64,000 bases of DNA from Conexibacter stalactiti (GCF_035967765.1 NZ_JAYWIT010000007.1); one strand, 5' to 3'. Numbered from the stretch's first letter, positions 43,392-52,978 are shown. Notes: a model not told the origin generated them from the sequence alone. Made by a program: numbers and translations.

Positions 43392-44393
43392 GTGTCGGAC
43401 CGTCTGCCCACCTTCACGGCTGAGCGCTACCGCAAGCTCACCTGGGTCGCGCTCTTCTTCCTCACCGCCGTCGTGCTGACCGGCGCGGCGGTGCGGCTGA
43501 CCGGCTCCGGCCTCGGCTGCCCGGACTGGCCGCAGTGCCACGGCAGAGCGGTCCCGCCGCTCGGCTTCAACACCTTCGTCGAGTACGGCAACCGCCTCTT
43601 CTCGGCCGCGATCGGCTTCATCTCGCTGTTCGTCTGGTTCGCCGCCTGGCGCCGCCGGCCGTTCCGCCGCGACCTCTTCCTGATCTCGGGGCTGCTGCCA
43701 CTCGGCTGCCTGGCGCAGGGAGTCCTCGGCGGCTTCACGGTCAAGAACCACCTCGCGCCCGGCTTCGTGATGGCCCACTTCCTGCTCTCGATGGTGATCC
43801 TGATCGCCGTCGTCTGGCTGATCTGGCGGGCGCGCTACGAGGACGATGCCGAACGGCCGCGCACCGAGGACCGCTGGACCGTCTACCTCGTCCGCGCCGC
43901 CGCCGTGCTCGGCGCCGTCGTGATCGCGCTGGGTTCGCTCGCGACGGCCGCCGGCCCGCACCCGGGCGACAACGACGGCGAGCTGGTCCACCGGCTCGAC
44001 TTCAAGGGCGCCGAGACGCTCGTCTGGCTGATCCACCGCCACGGCGTGACCGCGACCGTGCTCGGCCTCTCGGTGATCACCGCCTGGTTCATGGCACGGC
44101 GGCTGACGACCAACGCCCAGCTCGTCGAGGCGCTGACGCTGAGCGGCGTGCTGATGGCCGCGCAGGGGCTCGTCGGCAGCGTCCAGTACGCGCTCAAGCT
44201 GCCGGCCGACTTCGTCTGGGTCCACGTCACGCTCGCGACGATCACCTGGATATCGCTGCTGTGGGCCGTCGGCGCGGCCGGTCGCGTCGGGGTTCCCGTC
44301 CCGCGCAGCGGCGACGACGAGGCGAACGGCCGCCACACGCTGATCGGCGCTGAGTCGATCGCCGCGCCCGTGCCGCCGAACGCGCTGCGCTAG
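43392..44393 (+). CDS. ctaA: Heme A synthase (COX15/CtaA family)
   Basis: A 333-residue membrane protein with about eight helices that oxidises heme O to heme A for aa3-type cytochrome oxidase. LTGAAVRLTGSGLGCPDWPQ is the N-terminal signature, including the first redox Cys pair (CPDWPQC). His residues near NHLAPGFVMAHFLLS, LIHRHGVTATVL and FVWVHVTLATITW are the expected heme ligands. The frame is open back to ATG 43299, but GTG 43392 gives the normal N-terminus. No ctaB or oxidase genes are adjacent; it interrupts the glycan region functionally. Confidence 0.9.
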   Translation: MSDRLPTFTAERYRKLTWVALFFLTAVVLTGAAVRLTGSGLGCPDWPQCHGRAVPPLGFNTFVEYGNRLFSAAIGFISLFVWFAAWRRRPFRRDLFLISGLLPLGCLAQGVLGGFTVKNHLAPGFVMAHFLLSMVILIAVVWLIWRARYEDDAERPRTEDRWTVYLVRAAAVLGAVVIALGSLATAAGPHPGDNDGELVHRLDFKGAETLVWLIHRHGVTATVLGLSVITAWFMARRLTTNAQLVEALTLSGVLMAAQGLVGSVQYALKLPADFVWVHVTLATITWISLLWAVGAAGRVGVPVPRSGDDEANGRHTLIGAESIAAPVPPNALR

Positions 44394-44445
44394 CGGCAAC
44401 GCGCCCCGTCGGGCCCGCGCGAGAGCGCCATCGCGCGAGGGCGGC

Positions 44446-44592
44446 GCCAAGACCGCCCTGGAGCTGGTCGCCGCGATCGAGGCCGAGCACGCCGGCAACG
44501 CGTCGATCGAGATGTGCGCGGGGCAGACCCGCGAGGTGATCGAACGCCGCCGGCGCCGCTGGTGGCGACCGCGGACGTGGCGGTCGCGCTAG
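44446..44592 (+). pseudogene. Possible gene remnant between ctaA and a methyltransferase
   Basis: In one plus frame, codons ending in G/C encode AKTALELVAAIEAEHAGNAS and, after a few residues, an Arg/Trp-rich end before TAG at 44590-44592. The first part reads like the C-terminal helix of an oxidoreductase, but there is no start codon with upstream signals and no recognisable domain. It may be a decayed gene end or simply non-coding GC-rich DNA. The rest of 44394-44593 holds nothing recognisable. Confidence 0.2.
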
Positions 44593-44593
44593 A

Positions 44594-45259
44594 TCACTTC
44601 TGCCGGACCGCGACCATGCGGTACGACGAGGCGAGCGAGTGCACGTGGTTGGTGCTGGTGAGCGCCTTGCGCTTGATCACCGGGTAGGTCAGCCAGCGCA
44701 GCAGCCGGCCCTTCCAACCGGGGAACGGGCGCAGCCACTCGATGAAGATCCAGCCGAGCGTCGAGTAGACGGAGTGGACGCCGGTGACCTCTCTGACCTC
44801 GAAGCCGTGGACGCGCGCGAGCGTCGCGAGGCCGTCGCTGGTGTAGCGCTGGAAGTCGGTCGGGTCGAGGTGCTCGGGCTGCATGAACGGCACGCAGAGG
44901 TAGAGCACGCCGCCGGGGCGCAGGACGCGGTGGAACTCCGCGACGACCTCGTGCGGGTTCTCGACGTGCTCCAGCACCGCGTTGCAGATGATCGCGTCGA
45001 AGTGACCGTCGTCGAACGGGATCTCGTGCAGCGGCGAGAAGACGTGGATGTTCTCGTTGTGCAGCCCGGTCTCGATGTCCTGGTTGGTGAGCGTGCCGGG
45101 GATCACGTGCGAGATGTCGCGATGCCCGGCACCGGCGTTGAGAACCTTGCCCGCGAACAGGTGCTCATAGCCGACGAGCTCGCTCTCGAGCGGCGGGAAC
45201 AGATCCCCGACTTCGAGCTTGGGCTCGATTCCTTGGATTCTTCTGAGAAGTGCGCGCAT
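44594..45259 (-). CDS. Class I SAM-dependent methyltransferase
   Basis: 221 residues. GKVLNAGAGHRDIS is motif I, HFDAIICNAVLEHVENPHEV motifs II-IV, and LRPGGVLYLCVPFMQPEHLD the post-I strand, typical of Methyltransf_11 enzymes. HLDPTDFQRYTSDGLATLAR is common in methyltransferases of glycan loci. It is preceded by -10-like TATTGT (45270-45275) ten bases from the ATG and lies 85 bases from the divergent response regulator gene. It is the right-hand limit of the glycan locus. Confidence 0.82.
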   Translation of the reverse strand: MRALLRRIQGIEPKLEVGDLFPPLESELVGYEHLFAGKVLNAGAGHRDISHVIPGTLTNQDIETGLHNENIHVFSPLHEIPFDDGHFDAIICNAVLEHVENPHEVVAEFHRVLRPGGVLYLCVPFMQPEHLDPTDFQRYTSDGLATLARVHGFEVREVTGVHSVYSTLGWIFIEWLRPFPGWKGRLLRWLTYPVIKRKALTSTNHVHSLASSYRMVAVRQK

Positions 45260-45328
45260 GAAGGCGCCGACAATAGTCGATCAATCAGCGGAACATGGCG
45301 TGCCCGCGACCGCACGCGCGCGATCATC

Positions 45329-45334
45329 TAGCAT
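45329..45334 (+). promoter_or_regulatory. -10 box TAGCAT of the two-component operon
   Basis: TAGCAT ends ten bases before the ATG at 45345, leaving at most a few untranslated bases. Confidence 0.45.
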
Positions 45335-45344
45335 CGACAGACCG

Positions 45345-46109
<765 letters not shown>

Positions 46110-46111
46110 CC

Positions 46112-46118
46112 AGGAGGT
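46112..46118 (+). promoter_or_regulatory. Strong Shine-Dalgarno AGGAGGT of the sensor kinase
   Basis: A perfect AGGAGGT ten bases before GTG 46129, unusual in a window where most genes lack a ribosome binding site. It fixes the kinase start and implies efficient translation from the operon mRNA. Confidence 0.6.
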
Positions 46119-46128
46119 CGCGGAGCTC

Positions 46129-47610
46129 GTGAACATCGGTGCGCTGGGCCTCCGCGGGCGCATCGTCGGCGCGCTCGTGCTGACCGCGGCGGTGACGCTC
46201 GCGGTCGCCGCGATGGGGTTGCTGGGACCGCTCGAACGGCGGCTGGAGAAGGCCGAGCTGGACGCGCTCGTGCAGAAGGCGCACGAGACCAGAGACGCCT
46301 TCGCCGCGCTCAGCACCCGGCAGCTGGCGATCAGATCGAACGCGCTCCAGCAGATCGGCCTCGCGCTGACCCGCACCAGCGGCGCCTCCGAGGTCTACGT
46401 GCTCGATGCCGCGCACGCGCTGCGGCTCAGCACGACCGACGCCGCGACCGCCGCCGCCGACCCGTTCGACGACGTCGCGAAGGCGCTGGAGCAGGGCAGA
46501 GTGATCGGCAGCGCCGGCACCTTCGAGGGCGACGAGGTCGTGCGCGTCGCGCTGCCGGTGCGGATCGACGGCCAGCGCTACGTGCTGGCGGCGCGCAAGC
46601 AGGTCAGCGAGATCCGCGACGCGGTCGCGGTCGTGCGGCGCGCCTTCCTGACCGCCGCGCTGAGCGGGCTCGTGATCGCGCTGCTGCTGGGGCTCGGCTT
46701 CGCCGCGACGCTCGTGCGGCGGCTGCGCCGCCTGCGTGACGCGACCGTGCGGCTGGCCGAGCATGGCCCCGTCGAGGAGGTGCCGGCCGATCGCAACCGC
46801 GACGAGGTTGGCGACCTCACGCGCGCCTTCGCGCGGATGCAGGAGCGGCTGCACCAGCAGGAGGAGGCGCGGCGCGCCTTCGTCGCGACCGCCTCGCACG
46901 AGCTGCGCACGCCGGTCGCCTCGCTGCGCGGGATGCTGGAGCTGCTCGACGAGGAGCTGGAGCACGGCGAGGTCAGCTCCGAGCAGGCGCGCGAGCAGGT
47001 CGCGCGGGCGCTGGCGCAGGCACGCCGGCTCGGCCGCCTCGCCGCCGACCTGCTCGACCTCAGCCGGATCGACGCCGAGGTCGCGCTGCGCAGCGAGCCG
47101 GTCGAGCTGAACGAGCTGTCGCGCGCCGTGATCGCCGAGTTCGAGCTGGGCGCTCCGACCGGCGAGGGGCGGACCGTCCCACAGCTCGACGAGCCCGGCG
47201 AGCCGGTGTGGGCGAGCGGCGACCCGGGCGCCGTCGCGCAGATCCTGCGGATCCTCTTCGACAACGCCGTCCGCGCCAGCCCGCCCGGCGAGCCGGTGCA
47301 CGTGCGCGTGCGGCCGCCGGCGCCCGACGGCGGCGCCGCCGAGCTGAGCGTCAGCGACGCCGGCCCCGGCGTGCCCGCGCACGAGCGCGAACAGGTCTTC
47401 CAGCGCTTCGCCCGCGGCAGCGGCGTCGCCGGCGCCGGCTTCGGGCTCGGCCTCGCGATCGGCCGCGAGCTGGCCGAGCGGATGGGCGGGTCGCTGGTGC
47501 TGGAGGAGGACGTGGCCGCACGCGACGGCGACGGTCCCTCAGGGCCCGCCGCGCACGGCGCCACCTTCACGCTGCGGCTGCCGCCGACCGACGACCATTA
47601 CCCTTTCTGA
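46129..47610 (+). CDS. Sensor histidine kinase with HAMP domain
   Basis: 493 residues. TM1 about 11-33, an extracytoplasmic sensor domain 34-170 with no recognised fold, TM2 about 173-196, HAMP 197-250, and HisKA with FVATASHELRTPVASLRGML (phospho-acceptor H257). The HATPase has N-box ILFDNAVRA, G1 DAGPGVP and G2 GFGLGLAIG. It pairs with the response regulator just upstream. The stop at 47610 is two bases before the start of the large membrane protein gene, so that gene may be a partner or target. Confidence 0.93.
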   Translation: MNIGALGLRGRIVGALVLTAAVTLAVAAMGLLGPLERRLEKAELDALVQKAHETRDAFAALSTRQLAIRSNALQQIGLALTRTSGASEVYVLDAAHALRLSTTDAATAAADPFDDVAKALEQGRVIGSAGTFEGDEVVRVALPVRIDGQRYVLAARKQVSEIRDAVAVVRRAFLTAALSGLVIALLLGLGFAATLVRRLRRLRDATVRLAEHGPVEEVPADRNRDEVGDLTRAFARMQERLHQQEEARRAFVATASHELRTPVASLRGMLELLDEELEHGEVSSEQAREQVARALAQARRLGRLAADLLDLSRIDAEVALRSEPVELNELSRAVIAEFELGAPTGEGRTVPQLDEPGEPVWASGDPGAVAQILRILFDNAVRASPPGEPVHVRVRPPAPDGGAAELSVSDAGPGVPAHEREQVFQRFARGSGVAGAGFGLGLAIGRELAERMGGSLVLEEDVAARDGDGPSGPAAHGATFTLRLPPTDDHYPF

Positions 47611-47612
47611 CG

Positions 47613-49757
47613 ATGCAGTCCCCCGCCCGCGCGAGCCGTCTCCGCCTGCGCGCGCTCCTGCTCCTGACCGTCGTCGCCAGCATCGCGTGCCTCGCCGCCG
47701 CGCTGCCGGCTCGCGCCGGCGCGGAGTCGAGCGCGGTGCTGGCGCTGATGCCGCTCTCGCCCGACACCCCCGCCGGCGTCGAGCCGCTGCCCGACAGCGA
47801 CCCGCCGGCCGACGCCGCCGGCCTGCCGGAGGTGCTCGGCTACCTCGCCGGCCATCCGCAGCTGGCGCTCGGCGCGCTCAGCGCGACCCAGTCGGGCTAC
47901 AGCCAGACGCAGGCGCTGCTCGACATCACGGCCGGCACACGCACGTCGAAGAGCACCTACACGCCGAAGGACCCGCCCGACCTGCGCTTCATCCGCGGCG
48001 ACGAGGACAGCGGCCTGATCGTCAACTGGCTGGCGGCGGTGCAGCGCGCCGAGACGGCGCCGGCCGACATCACGCCCGGCCTGCTCGCCAGCTCGATCCC
48101 GGGCGGCGTCGGCTTCGTCGGGATCACCGAGAACCCCAACCTCGAGGCGGTCGCGGCCGCCGACAGAGACGGCGCGATCCCGTCGGTCTCGATCGGGACG
48201 CCGCTGACGGTCGCGGCGCGCACGCGCGAGATGCTGAGATCGCACCGCTTCGTCGTGACGCTGCTGCCGCCCGGCAACGTCGGCGACGGGGAGCTCGACA
48301 AGCTGATCGCCGAGCGCGCCCCGGACGAGCTGCTGATCGCCGAGCAGGCGCCGCCGCCGTTCCGCGGCCCGCAGCTGCTGTGGACCGGCATCATCGGCCT
48401 CAGAAACGGCTCCGGCGGCAGCTTCACCTCCGCGACGACCCACCTCGACGGCGTCGCGGCCGGAATCGACCTGCTGCCGACGATCCTCGACCACCTCGGC
48501 GTCGCGGTCCCCGACGGCGTCCGCGGCCAGCCGATCCGCCTCTCCGGCGAGCGCGACGCGGCCGCGATCAACGCGCTCGACGAGCGTCTCAGCGTGATCG
48601 CCGCGCGCCGCATGCCGGCGCTGCAGACCTTCCTCTTCGCATGGCTGGCGATCGTCCTGCTCGCCGGGATCGTGCGCGACCGCAGCGGCGTCCGCTTCGC
48701 GCTGCGGCTCGGCGGGCTGGCGATGATGTGGCTGCCGACGATGGTGCTGGCGGCGGCGGCGCTGGCGCCCTCGCGCCAGGCGGAGCTGTTCACGATCGCC
48801 GGCGGCTCGTTCGCGCTCGCGCTGCTGACCGACCGCTTCGTGCGCTGGCCGCGCGGCCCCGCGATCCCGTGCACCGTCGGCCTGATCGCCTACGCGGTCG
48901 ACCTCGCCAACCACTCGCACCTCATCATCCGCTCGCTGCTCGGTCCCAGCCCGCGCTCGGGCTCGCGCTTCTACGGCCTCGGCAACGAGCTGGAGATCGT
49001 CCTGACGGTGATGCTGCTGATCGCGATCGCCGCCTGGCTGCGGCGGCGCGAGCGGACGCGCGGCGGCGCGCTCGCGTTCGCGCTCGGCGGCTGCGTGCTG
49101 GCGCTCGTGATGGGCTCCGGCCGGCTCGGCGCCGACGTCGGCGGGATCTTCACCGTCGCGGGCGGCGCGGCCGTCGCGACGCTGTTGATGCTGCCCGGCG
49201 GGATCACGCGCAAGGCGCTGGGGCTCGCGCTGCTGACGCCGGTCGCCGGCCTCGCGGCGCTGGCCGCCGTCGATCTCGTCACCAGCGGCGACGGCCACTT
49301 CACGCGCACGGTCCTGAACGGCTCGCTGTCAGACCAGGTCGACACCTTCCAACGCCGCTACGAGCTGGCGTGGAACATCCTCCGCAGCGGCTACGGCCCG
49401 CTGCTGGTGCTGCTGTGCGTGCTCGCGGTCACCTACGCCGTCAAGCACCGCAGGCGGATCTACGGCGGCGTCGAGACCGACCCGGTCTGGCGCGCGGCGC
49501 TGCTCGGCGGCCTCGGCGCGTCGATCTCCGGCTCGCTCTTCAACGACTCCGGTCCGACGCTGCTGTTCATCGGCGTCGTCGCGCTCGTCTTCCTCACGAC
49601 CTACCTGCGCGCCGGCCCCGACGGGCCGGCGGCCGGCGGGCCCGCGACCGCGGCCGGCGGCGCTCAGGAGGAGGCGCGCGGCGGCAGCCAGCCGTCGCGC
49701 ACGGGAGCGTCGTCGGCCGGCGCGGGCGGCGGTGCGGTCGAGCCGGTCGCCGGCTGA
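47613..49757 (+). CDS. Large membrane protein with degenerate alkaline-phosphatase-like N-terminal domain
   Basis: 714 residues. A signal peptide (LRALLLLTVVASIACLAAAL) precedes an extracytoplasmic domain of about 300 residues. Its end, GIDLLPTILDHLGVAVPDGV, looks like the C-terminal strand of the alkaline phosphatase/sulfatase superfamily, although metal-binding Asp/His residues are not evident. About ten transmembrane helices follow, with GSRFYGLGNELEIVLTVMLL, a block seen in a family of uncharacterised membrane proteins. The last 60 residues are a Gly/Ala-rich tail. It is translated with the two-component pair; function unknown. Its last 94 bases overlap the convergent RDD gene. Confidence 0.75.
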   Translation: MQSPARASRLRLRALLLLTVVASIACLAAALPARAGAESSAVLALMPLSPDTPAGVEPLPDSDPPADAAGLPEVLGYLAGHPQLALGALSATQSGYSQTQALLDITAGTRTSKSTYTPKDPPDLRFIRGDEDSGLIVNWLAAVQRAETAPADITPGLLASSIPGGVGFVGITENPNLEAVAAADRDGAIPSVSIGTPLTVAARTREMLRSHRFVVTLLPPGNVGDGELDKLIAERAPDELLIAEQAPPPFRGPQLLWTGIIGLRNGSGGSFTSATTHLDGVAAGIDLLPTILDHLGVAVPDGVRGQPIRLSGERDAAAINALDERLSVIAARRMPALQTFLFAWLAIVLLAGIVRDRSGVRFALRLGGLAMMWLPTMVLAAAALAPSRQAELFTIAGGSFALALLTDRFVRWPRGPAIPCTVGLIAYAVDLANHSHLIIRSLLGPSPRSGSRFYGLGNELEIVLTVMLLIAIAAWLRRRERTRGGALAFALGGCVLALVMGSGRLGADVGGIFTVAGGAAVATLLMLPGGITRKALGLALLTPVAGLAALAAVDLVTSGDGHFTRTVLNGSLSDQVDTFQRRYELAWNILRSGYGPLLVLLCVLAVTYAVKHRRRIYGGVETDPVWRAALLGGLGASISGSLFNDSGPTLLFIGVVALVFLTTYLRAGPDGPAAGGPATAAGGAQEEARGGSQPSRTGASSAGAGGGAVEPVAG

Positions 49758-50350
49758 GCGGGCTCGGCCGGCTCGACGGGCTCCAGCGGCGGCTGAGGCG
49801 CGTGCGCGTCGAGGCCGGTCGTGAAGGTGCCGGCCGCGCTGTTGCGGACCGGCTCCGCCAGCACGACGCGCGTCTGCGCGACCTTGTCGTGCAGCGCCTG
49901 TCTCGATCTGTCCCACAGCGGCCACGCGTAGTCGATGACGGCGTAGACGCCGTAGGTGAAGGCGATCAGCAGCTGACGACCGACGACCTCGCGCATCAGC
50001 GCGTTGCCGAGCGTGACCGGTTCGCCGCTCTCGCGCACGACGCGGATTCTCATCGCCTGCTTGCCGAGCGTCTGTCCGTTGCGCGCCCCTCTGCGGATCA
50101 GCAGCAGCGGCGCGTACAGCAGCGTCAGCGGGATCCCGAGCGCGAGCGCGAGCGTTCTCGTCAGCTCTCTCGCATCGTCGCTGTCGGTGCTGCCCTCGCC
50201 GACCGAGACGCCGATCGCGATCAGCAGGCCGAGCGCGACGAACGGCAGCAGGTCGATCAGGAAGGCCCAGACGCGCGTGCTGTACGCGGCCAGCTCGTAG
50301 GTCACCTGGCCCTGCTCCCCCGTCAGCTCGCCGGGGCGGGCGTCGATCAC
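49664..50350 (-). CDS. RDD family membrane protein
   Basis: 228 residues. The N-terminal 150 form an RDD domain: STRVWAFLIDLLPFVALGLL has the Arg/Asp pair in TM1, and NGQTLGKQAMRIRVV follows TM2. The C-terminal 65 residues are a Pro/Ala-rich disordered tail whose coding sequence overlaps antisense to the end of the preceding gene. The ATG shares four bases with the FtsH stop (50347-50350), so it is co-transcribed with ftsH and could be a membrane partner or substrate of the protease (inference). Confidence 0.85.
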   Translation of the reverse strand: MIDARPGELTGEQGQVTYELAAYSTRVWAFLIDLLPFVALGLLIAIGVSVGEGSTDSDDARELTRTLALALGIPLTLLYAPLLLIRRGARNGQTLGKQAMRIRVVRESGEPVTLGNALMREVVGRQLLIAFTYGVYAVIDYAWPLWDRSRQALHDKVAQTRVVLAEPVRNSAAGTFTTGLDAHAPQPPLEPVEPAEPAQPATGSTAPPPAPADDAPVRDGWLPPRASS

Positions 50351-52473
50351 GACGGCAGCTCCGGCCGCTCGAGGTTCTCCGGCAGGCCGTTGCCGTTGGA
50401 GGCCGAGGCGTCTCTGAGGACTCTCTCGCCCGGCGGCAGCTCTCTGCGCTCGGGCCGTCTGTCGGAGAGGCCGGCCGCTCTGTAGGCGTCGGCCTCGTCG
50501 AGCGTCTCGCGCTCGAGCAGCTCGGCGACGAGCGAGTCGAGGTTGGCGCGGTACTCGCGCAGCAGCCGCGTGACGTCGGCGTGGGCGCCGTCGACGATCC
50601 GCCGCACCTCCTCGTCGACCAGGCGCTGCGTCGACTCCGACGTCTCCTGGACGCCCGGCAGCAGCATCCCGTTGCCCTCGGAGGCGAGCACGGCGATCGG
50701 GCCGATCGCGGGGCTCATGCCCCAGCGGCCGACCATCTGGCGCGCGATCCCGGTCAGCTGCTGGATGTCGGACTCGGCGCCGGTCGTGAGGTCGCCGAAG
50801 ACGACCTCCTCGGCGACGCGCCCGCCGAGCGCGACCTTGATCTTGCCGACGAGGTAGCGCTCGTCGTAGTTGTACTTGTCGGCGTCGGGCGAGGAGAAGG
50901 TGACGCCGAGCGCCTGGCCGCGCGGGATGATCGAGACCTTGCGGACCGGGTCGGCGCCGGCGGTGAGCATGCCGACGACGGCGTGGCCGGCCTCGTGGTA
51001 GGCGGTGCGGCGACGGTCGTCGTCGCTCATCATCACCTTGCGCTCGGCGCCGAGCACGACCTTCTCCAGCGCGTCGGCGAAGTCGGCGCCGTTGACGGTC
51101 GTGTGGCCGCGGCGGGCGGCCAGCAGCGCGCCCTCGTTGACGAGGTTGGCGAGGTCGGCGCCGACCATGCCGGGGGTCGTCGAGGCGATCGCGTCGAGGT
51201 CGATGTCGTCGGCGAGCGGGACCGAGCGCGTGTGCACCTTGAGGATCTTCAGGCGGCCGACGCGGTCCGGTGCGGCGACGGTGACGCGGCGGTCGAAGCG
51301 GCCGGGGCGCAGCAGCGCCTGGTCGAGGATCTCGGGCCGGTTGGTCGCCGCGATCACGATCACGGCGGTCGACGGCTCGAAGCCGTCCATCTCGGTGAGG
51401 ATCTGGTTGAGCGTCTGCTCGCGCTCGTCGTTGCCGCCGAAGGAGCCGCGGCCGCCGCCGCGCGCGCGGCCGATCGCGTCGAGCTCGTCGATGAAGATGA
51501 TCGCGGGCGCCGCTTCCTTCGCCTGTCTGAAGAGGTCTCGCACGCGGGATGCGCCGACGCCGACGATCATCTCGACGAACTCCGACGCCGACATCGAGAA
51601 GAACGGCACGCCGGCCTCACCGGCGACGGCGCGCGCCAACAGCGTCTTGCCGGTGCCGGGCTGGCCGCTCAGCAGCACGCCCTTCGGGATCTTGCCGCCC
51701 AGTCTCTGGTACTTCTGCGGGTTCTTGAGGAAGTCGACGATCTCGTGCAGCTCGTTCTCGGCCTCGTCGATGCCGGCGACGTCTCTGAAGGTGACGCGCA
51801 CGTCGCCGTCCTCGGCGCGGCGCGCTCTGGAGCGCCCGAACGACATCATCCCCCCGCCGGCGCCGGCCATCCGCCGCGACAGCATCACGAACAGCAGGAT
51901 GATCAGCAGCACCGGGCCGAAGCCGAGCAGGATCGAGACGAACAGCGACGGCCCCGAGTCCGGCGGCTTGGCGTTGATGACGACGTCGTTCTCCTCCAGC
52001 AGGTCCGACAGCGCGTCGGTGTTCGCGAACGCCGGCACCTCGGTCGAGAACTTCGTCGAGGTGACGGAGTCCTTGTCGTCTCTGGCGGGGTAGGTGACGT
52101 CTCTCTTGAAGTCACCCTGAATCGAGGCGCCGGTCGAGGAGATCTCTCTGACGTTGCCGTCTCTGACCTCTTGCAGGAACTGCGGGTTGTACGGCACCTG
52201 CACCCGCTCGCCCGGCGACAGCGCGCGCGAGGAGATCCACCAGTTGAGGCCGAGCAGCACGACGACGAAGGCGAGGATCCCCCAGCGCCCGCCGGGCATG
52301 CGGGGACCTCTGTAGCCGCCCCCTCTGGCTCTCTGCTGTGTGCCGCGTCCGTCGGGCGCCGGCGTCACTCTCCAGCCGGGCGGGCGCGGCGGCGTTCTGG
52401 GGTCGCTCGGCGGGGTGCGCTCGGTGGGGAGGCGATCGCCGACCTGGCGGCGATCTGACGGATCGGCGGGCAT
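50347..52473 (-). CDS. ftsH: ATP-dependent zinc metalloprotease FtsH
   Basis: 708 residues. A Pro/Arg-rich cytoplasmic extension (1-60) precedes TM1 (64-80), a periplasmic-type domain (82-170) and TM2 (177-198). The AAA module has Walker A at 270-277 (GQPGTGKT), Walker B IIFIDELD and the second region of homology ATNRPEILDQALLRPGRFDR. The zinc site HEAGH is at 493-497. It degrades misfolded and regulatory membrane proteins. The N-terminal extension is longer than in E. coli FtsH. Arginine is often encoded by AGA at both ends of the gene (five of seven Arg near the C-terminus). Confidence 0.95.
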   Translation of the reverse strand: MPADPSDRRQVGDRLPTERTPPSDPRTPPRPPGWRVTPAPDGRGTQQRARGGGYRGPRMPGGRWGILAFVVVLLGLNWWISSRALSPGERVQVPYNPQFLQEVRDGNVREISSTGASIQGDFKRDVTYPARDDKDSVTSTKFSTEVPAFANTDALSDLLEENDVVINAKPPDSGPSLFVSILLGFGPVLLIILLFVMLSRRMAGAGGGMMSFGRSRARRAEDGDVRVTFRDVAGIDEAENELHEIVDFLKNPQKYQRLGGKIPKGVLLSGQPGTGKTLLARAVAGEAGVPFFSMSASEFVEMIVGVGASRVRDLFRQAKEAAPAIIFIDELDAIGRARGGGRGSFGGNDEREQTLNQILTEMDGFEPSTAVIVIAATNRPEILDQALLRPGRFDRRVTVAAPDRVGRLKILKVHTRSVPLADDIDLDAIASTTPGMVGADLANLVNEGALLAARRGHTTVNGADFADALEKVVLGAERKVMMSDDDRRRTAYHEAGHAVVGMLTAGADPVRKVSIIPRGQALGVTFSSPDADKYNYDERYLVGKIKVALGGRVAEEVVFGDLTTGAESDIQQLTGIARQMVGRWGMSPAIGPIAVLASEGNGMLLPGVQETSESTQRLVDEEVRRIVDGAHADVTRLLREYRANLDSLVAELLERETLDEADAYRAAGLSDRRPERRELPPGERVLRDASASNGNGLPENLERPELPS

Positions 52474-52572
52474 CTACGTGAGAATTCTGTCAGGCAGGGC
52501 TACGTAAGGGATAAAGCCCAACGTAGCGGGTTCGTTGTCGCGTTCTTCCAAGACCTGGACGCCGGGGACCCG

Positions 52573-52578
52573 TACGGT
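52573..52578 (+). promoter_or_regulatory. -10 box TACGGT, leaderless promoter of the cupin gene
   Basis: TACGGT ends six bases before the ATG at 52585; no -35 consensus and no ribosome binding site. The remaining divergent region (52474-52572) also has to contain the ftsH promoter, which I could not place. Confidence 0.5.
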
Positions 52579-52584
52579 GACAGC

Positions 52585-52977
52585 ATGAGCCCCGAAACGA
52601 CCTACACCCACGTCAATCTGGAGTCCGTCGAGGACAGCGCGGCAGCGCACGGCTTCGGCGAGATGGGCGAGGCCCGCTTCGCCACCGGCGACCTCGAGGC
52701 GCAGCGCACCGGCGTCAGCTTCCACCGACTGCGGCCGGGCAGACGGCAGTCGTTCGGCCACCGGCACGAGCAGGCTGAGGAGGTCTACGTCGTGCTCTCC
52801 GGCAGCGGCCGCGTGAAGCTCGACGAGGAGGTGCGCGAGCTGGTCGCGCACGACGCGCTGCGCGTCGCGCCTCCGGTCGCGCGCTGCTTCGAGGCCGGCG
52901 ACGACGGCATGGAGCTGCTCGCCGTCGGCGCCCGTCACGAGGGCGATGGCGAGATCCTGCCCGGGTGGTGGAGCTGA
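52585..52977 (+). CDS. Small cupin-domain protein
   Basis: 130 residues, one conserved beta-barrel. The metal-binding pattern H-x-H-x(3)-E is seen in FGHRHEQAEEVYVVLSGSGR, while the second motif (RVAPPVARCFEAGDDG) lacks the usual His, so metal binding may be partial or absent. Function cannot be predicted: such proteins may be sugar isomerases, oxygenases or binding proteins. It is monocistronic and its stop is one base from that of the convergent MFS gene. Confidence 0.82.
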   Translation: MSPETTYTHVNLESVEDSAAAHGFGEMGEARFATGDLEAQRTGVSFHRLRPGRRQSFGHRHEQAEEVYVVLSGSGRVKLDEEVRELVAHDALRVAPPVARCFEAGDDGMELLAVGARHEGDGEILPGWWS

Positions 52978-52978
52978 C

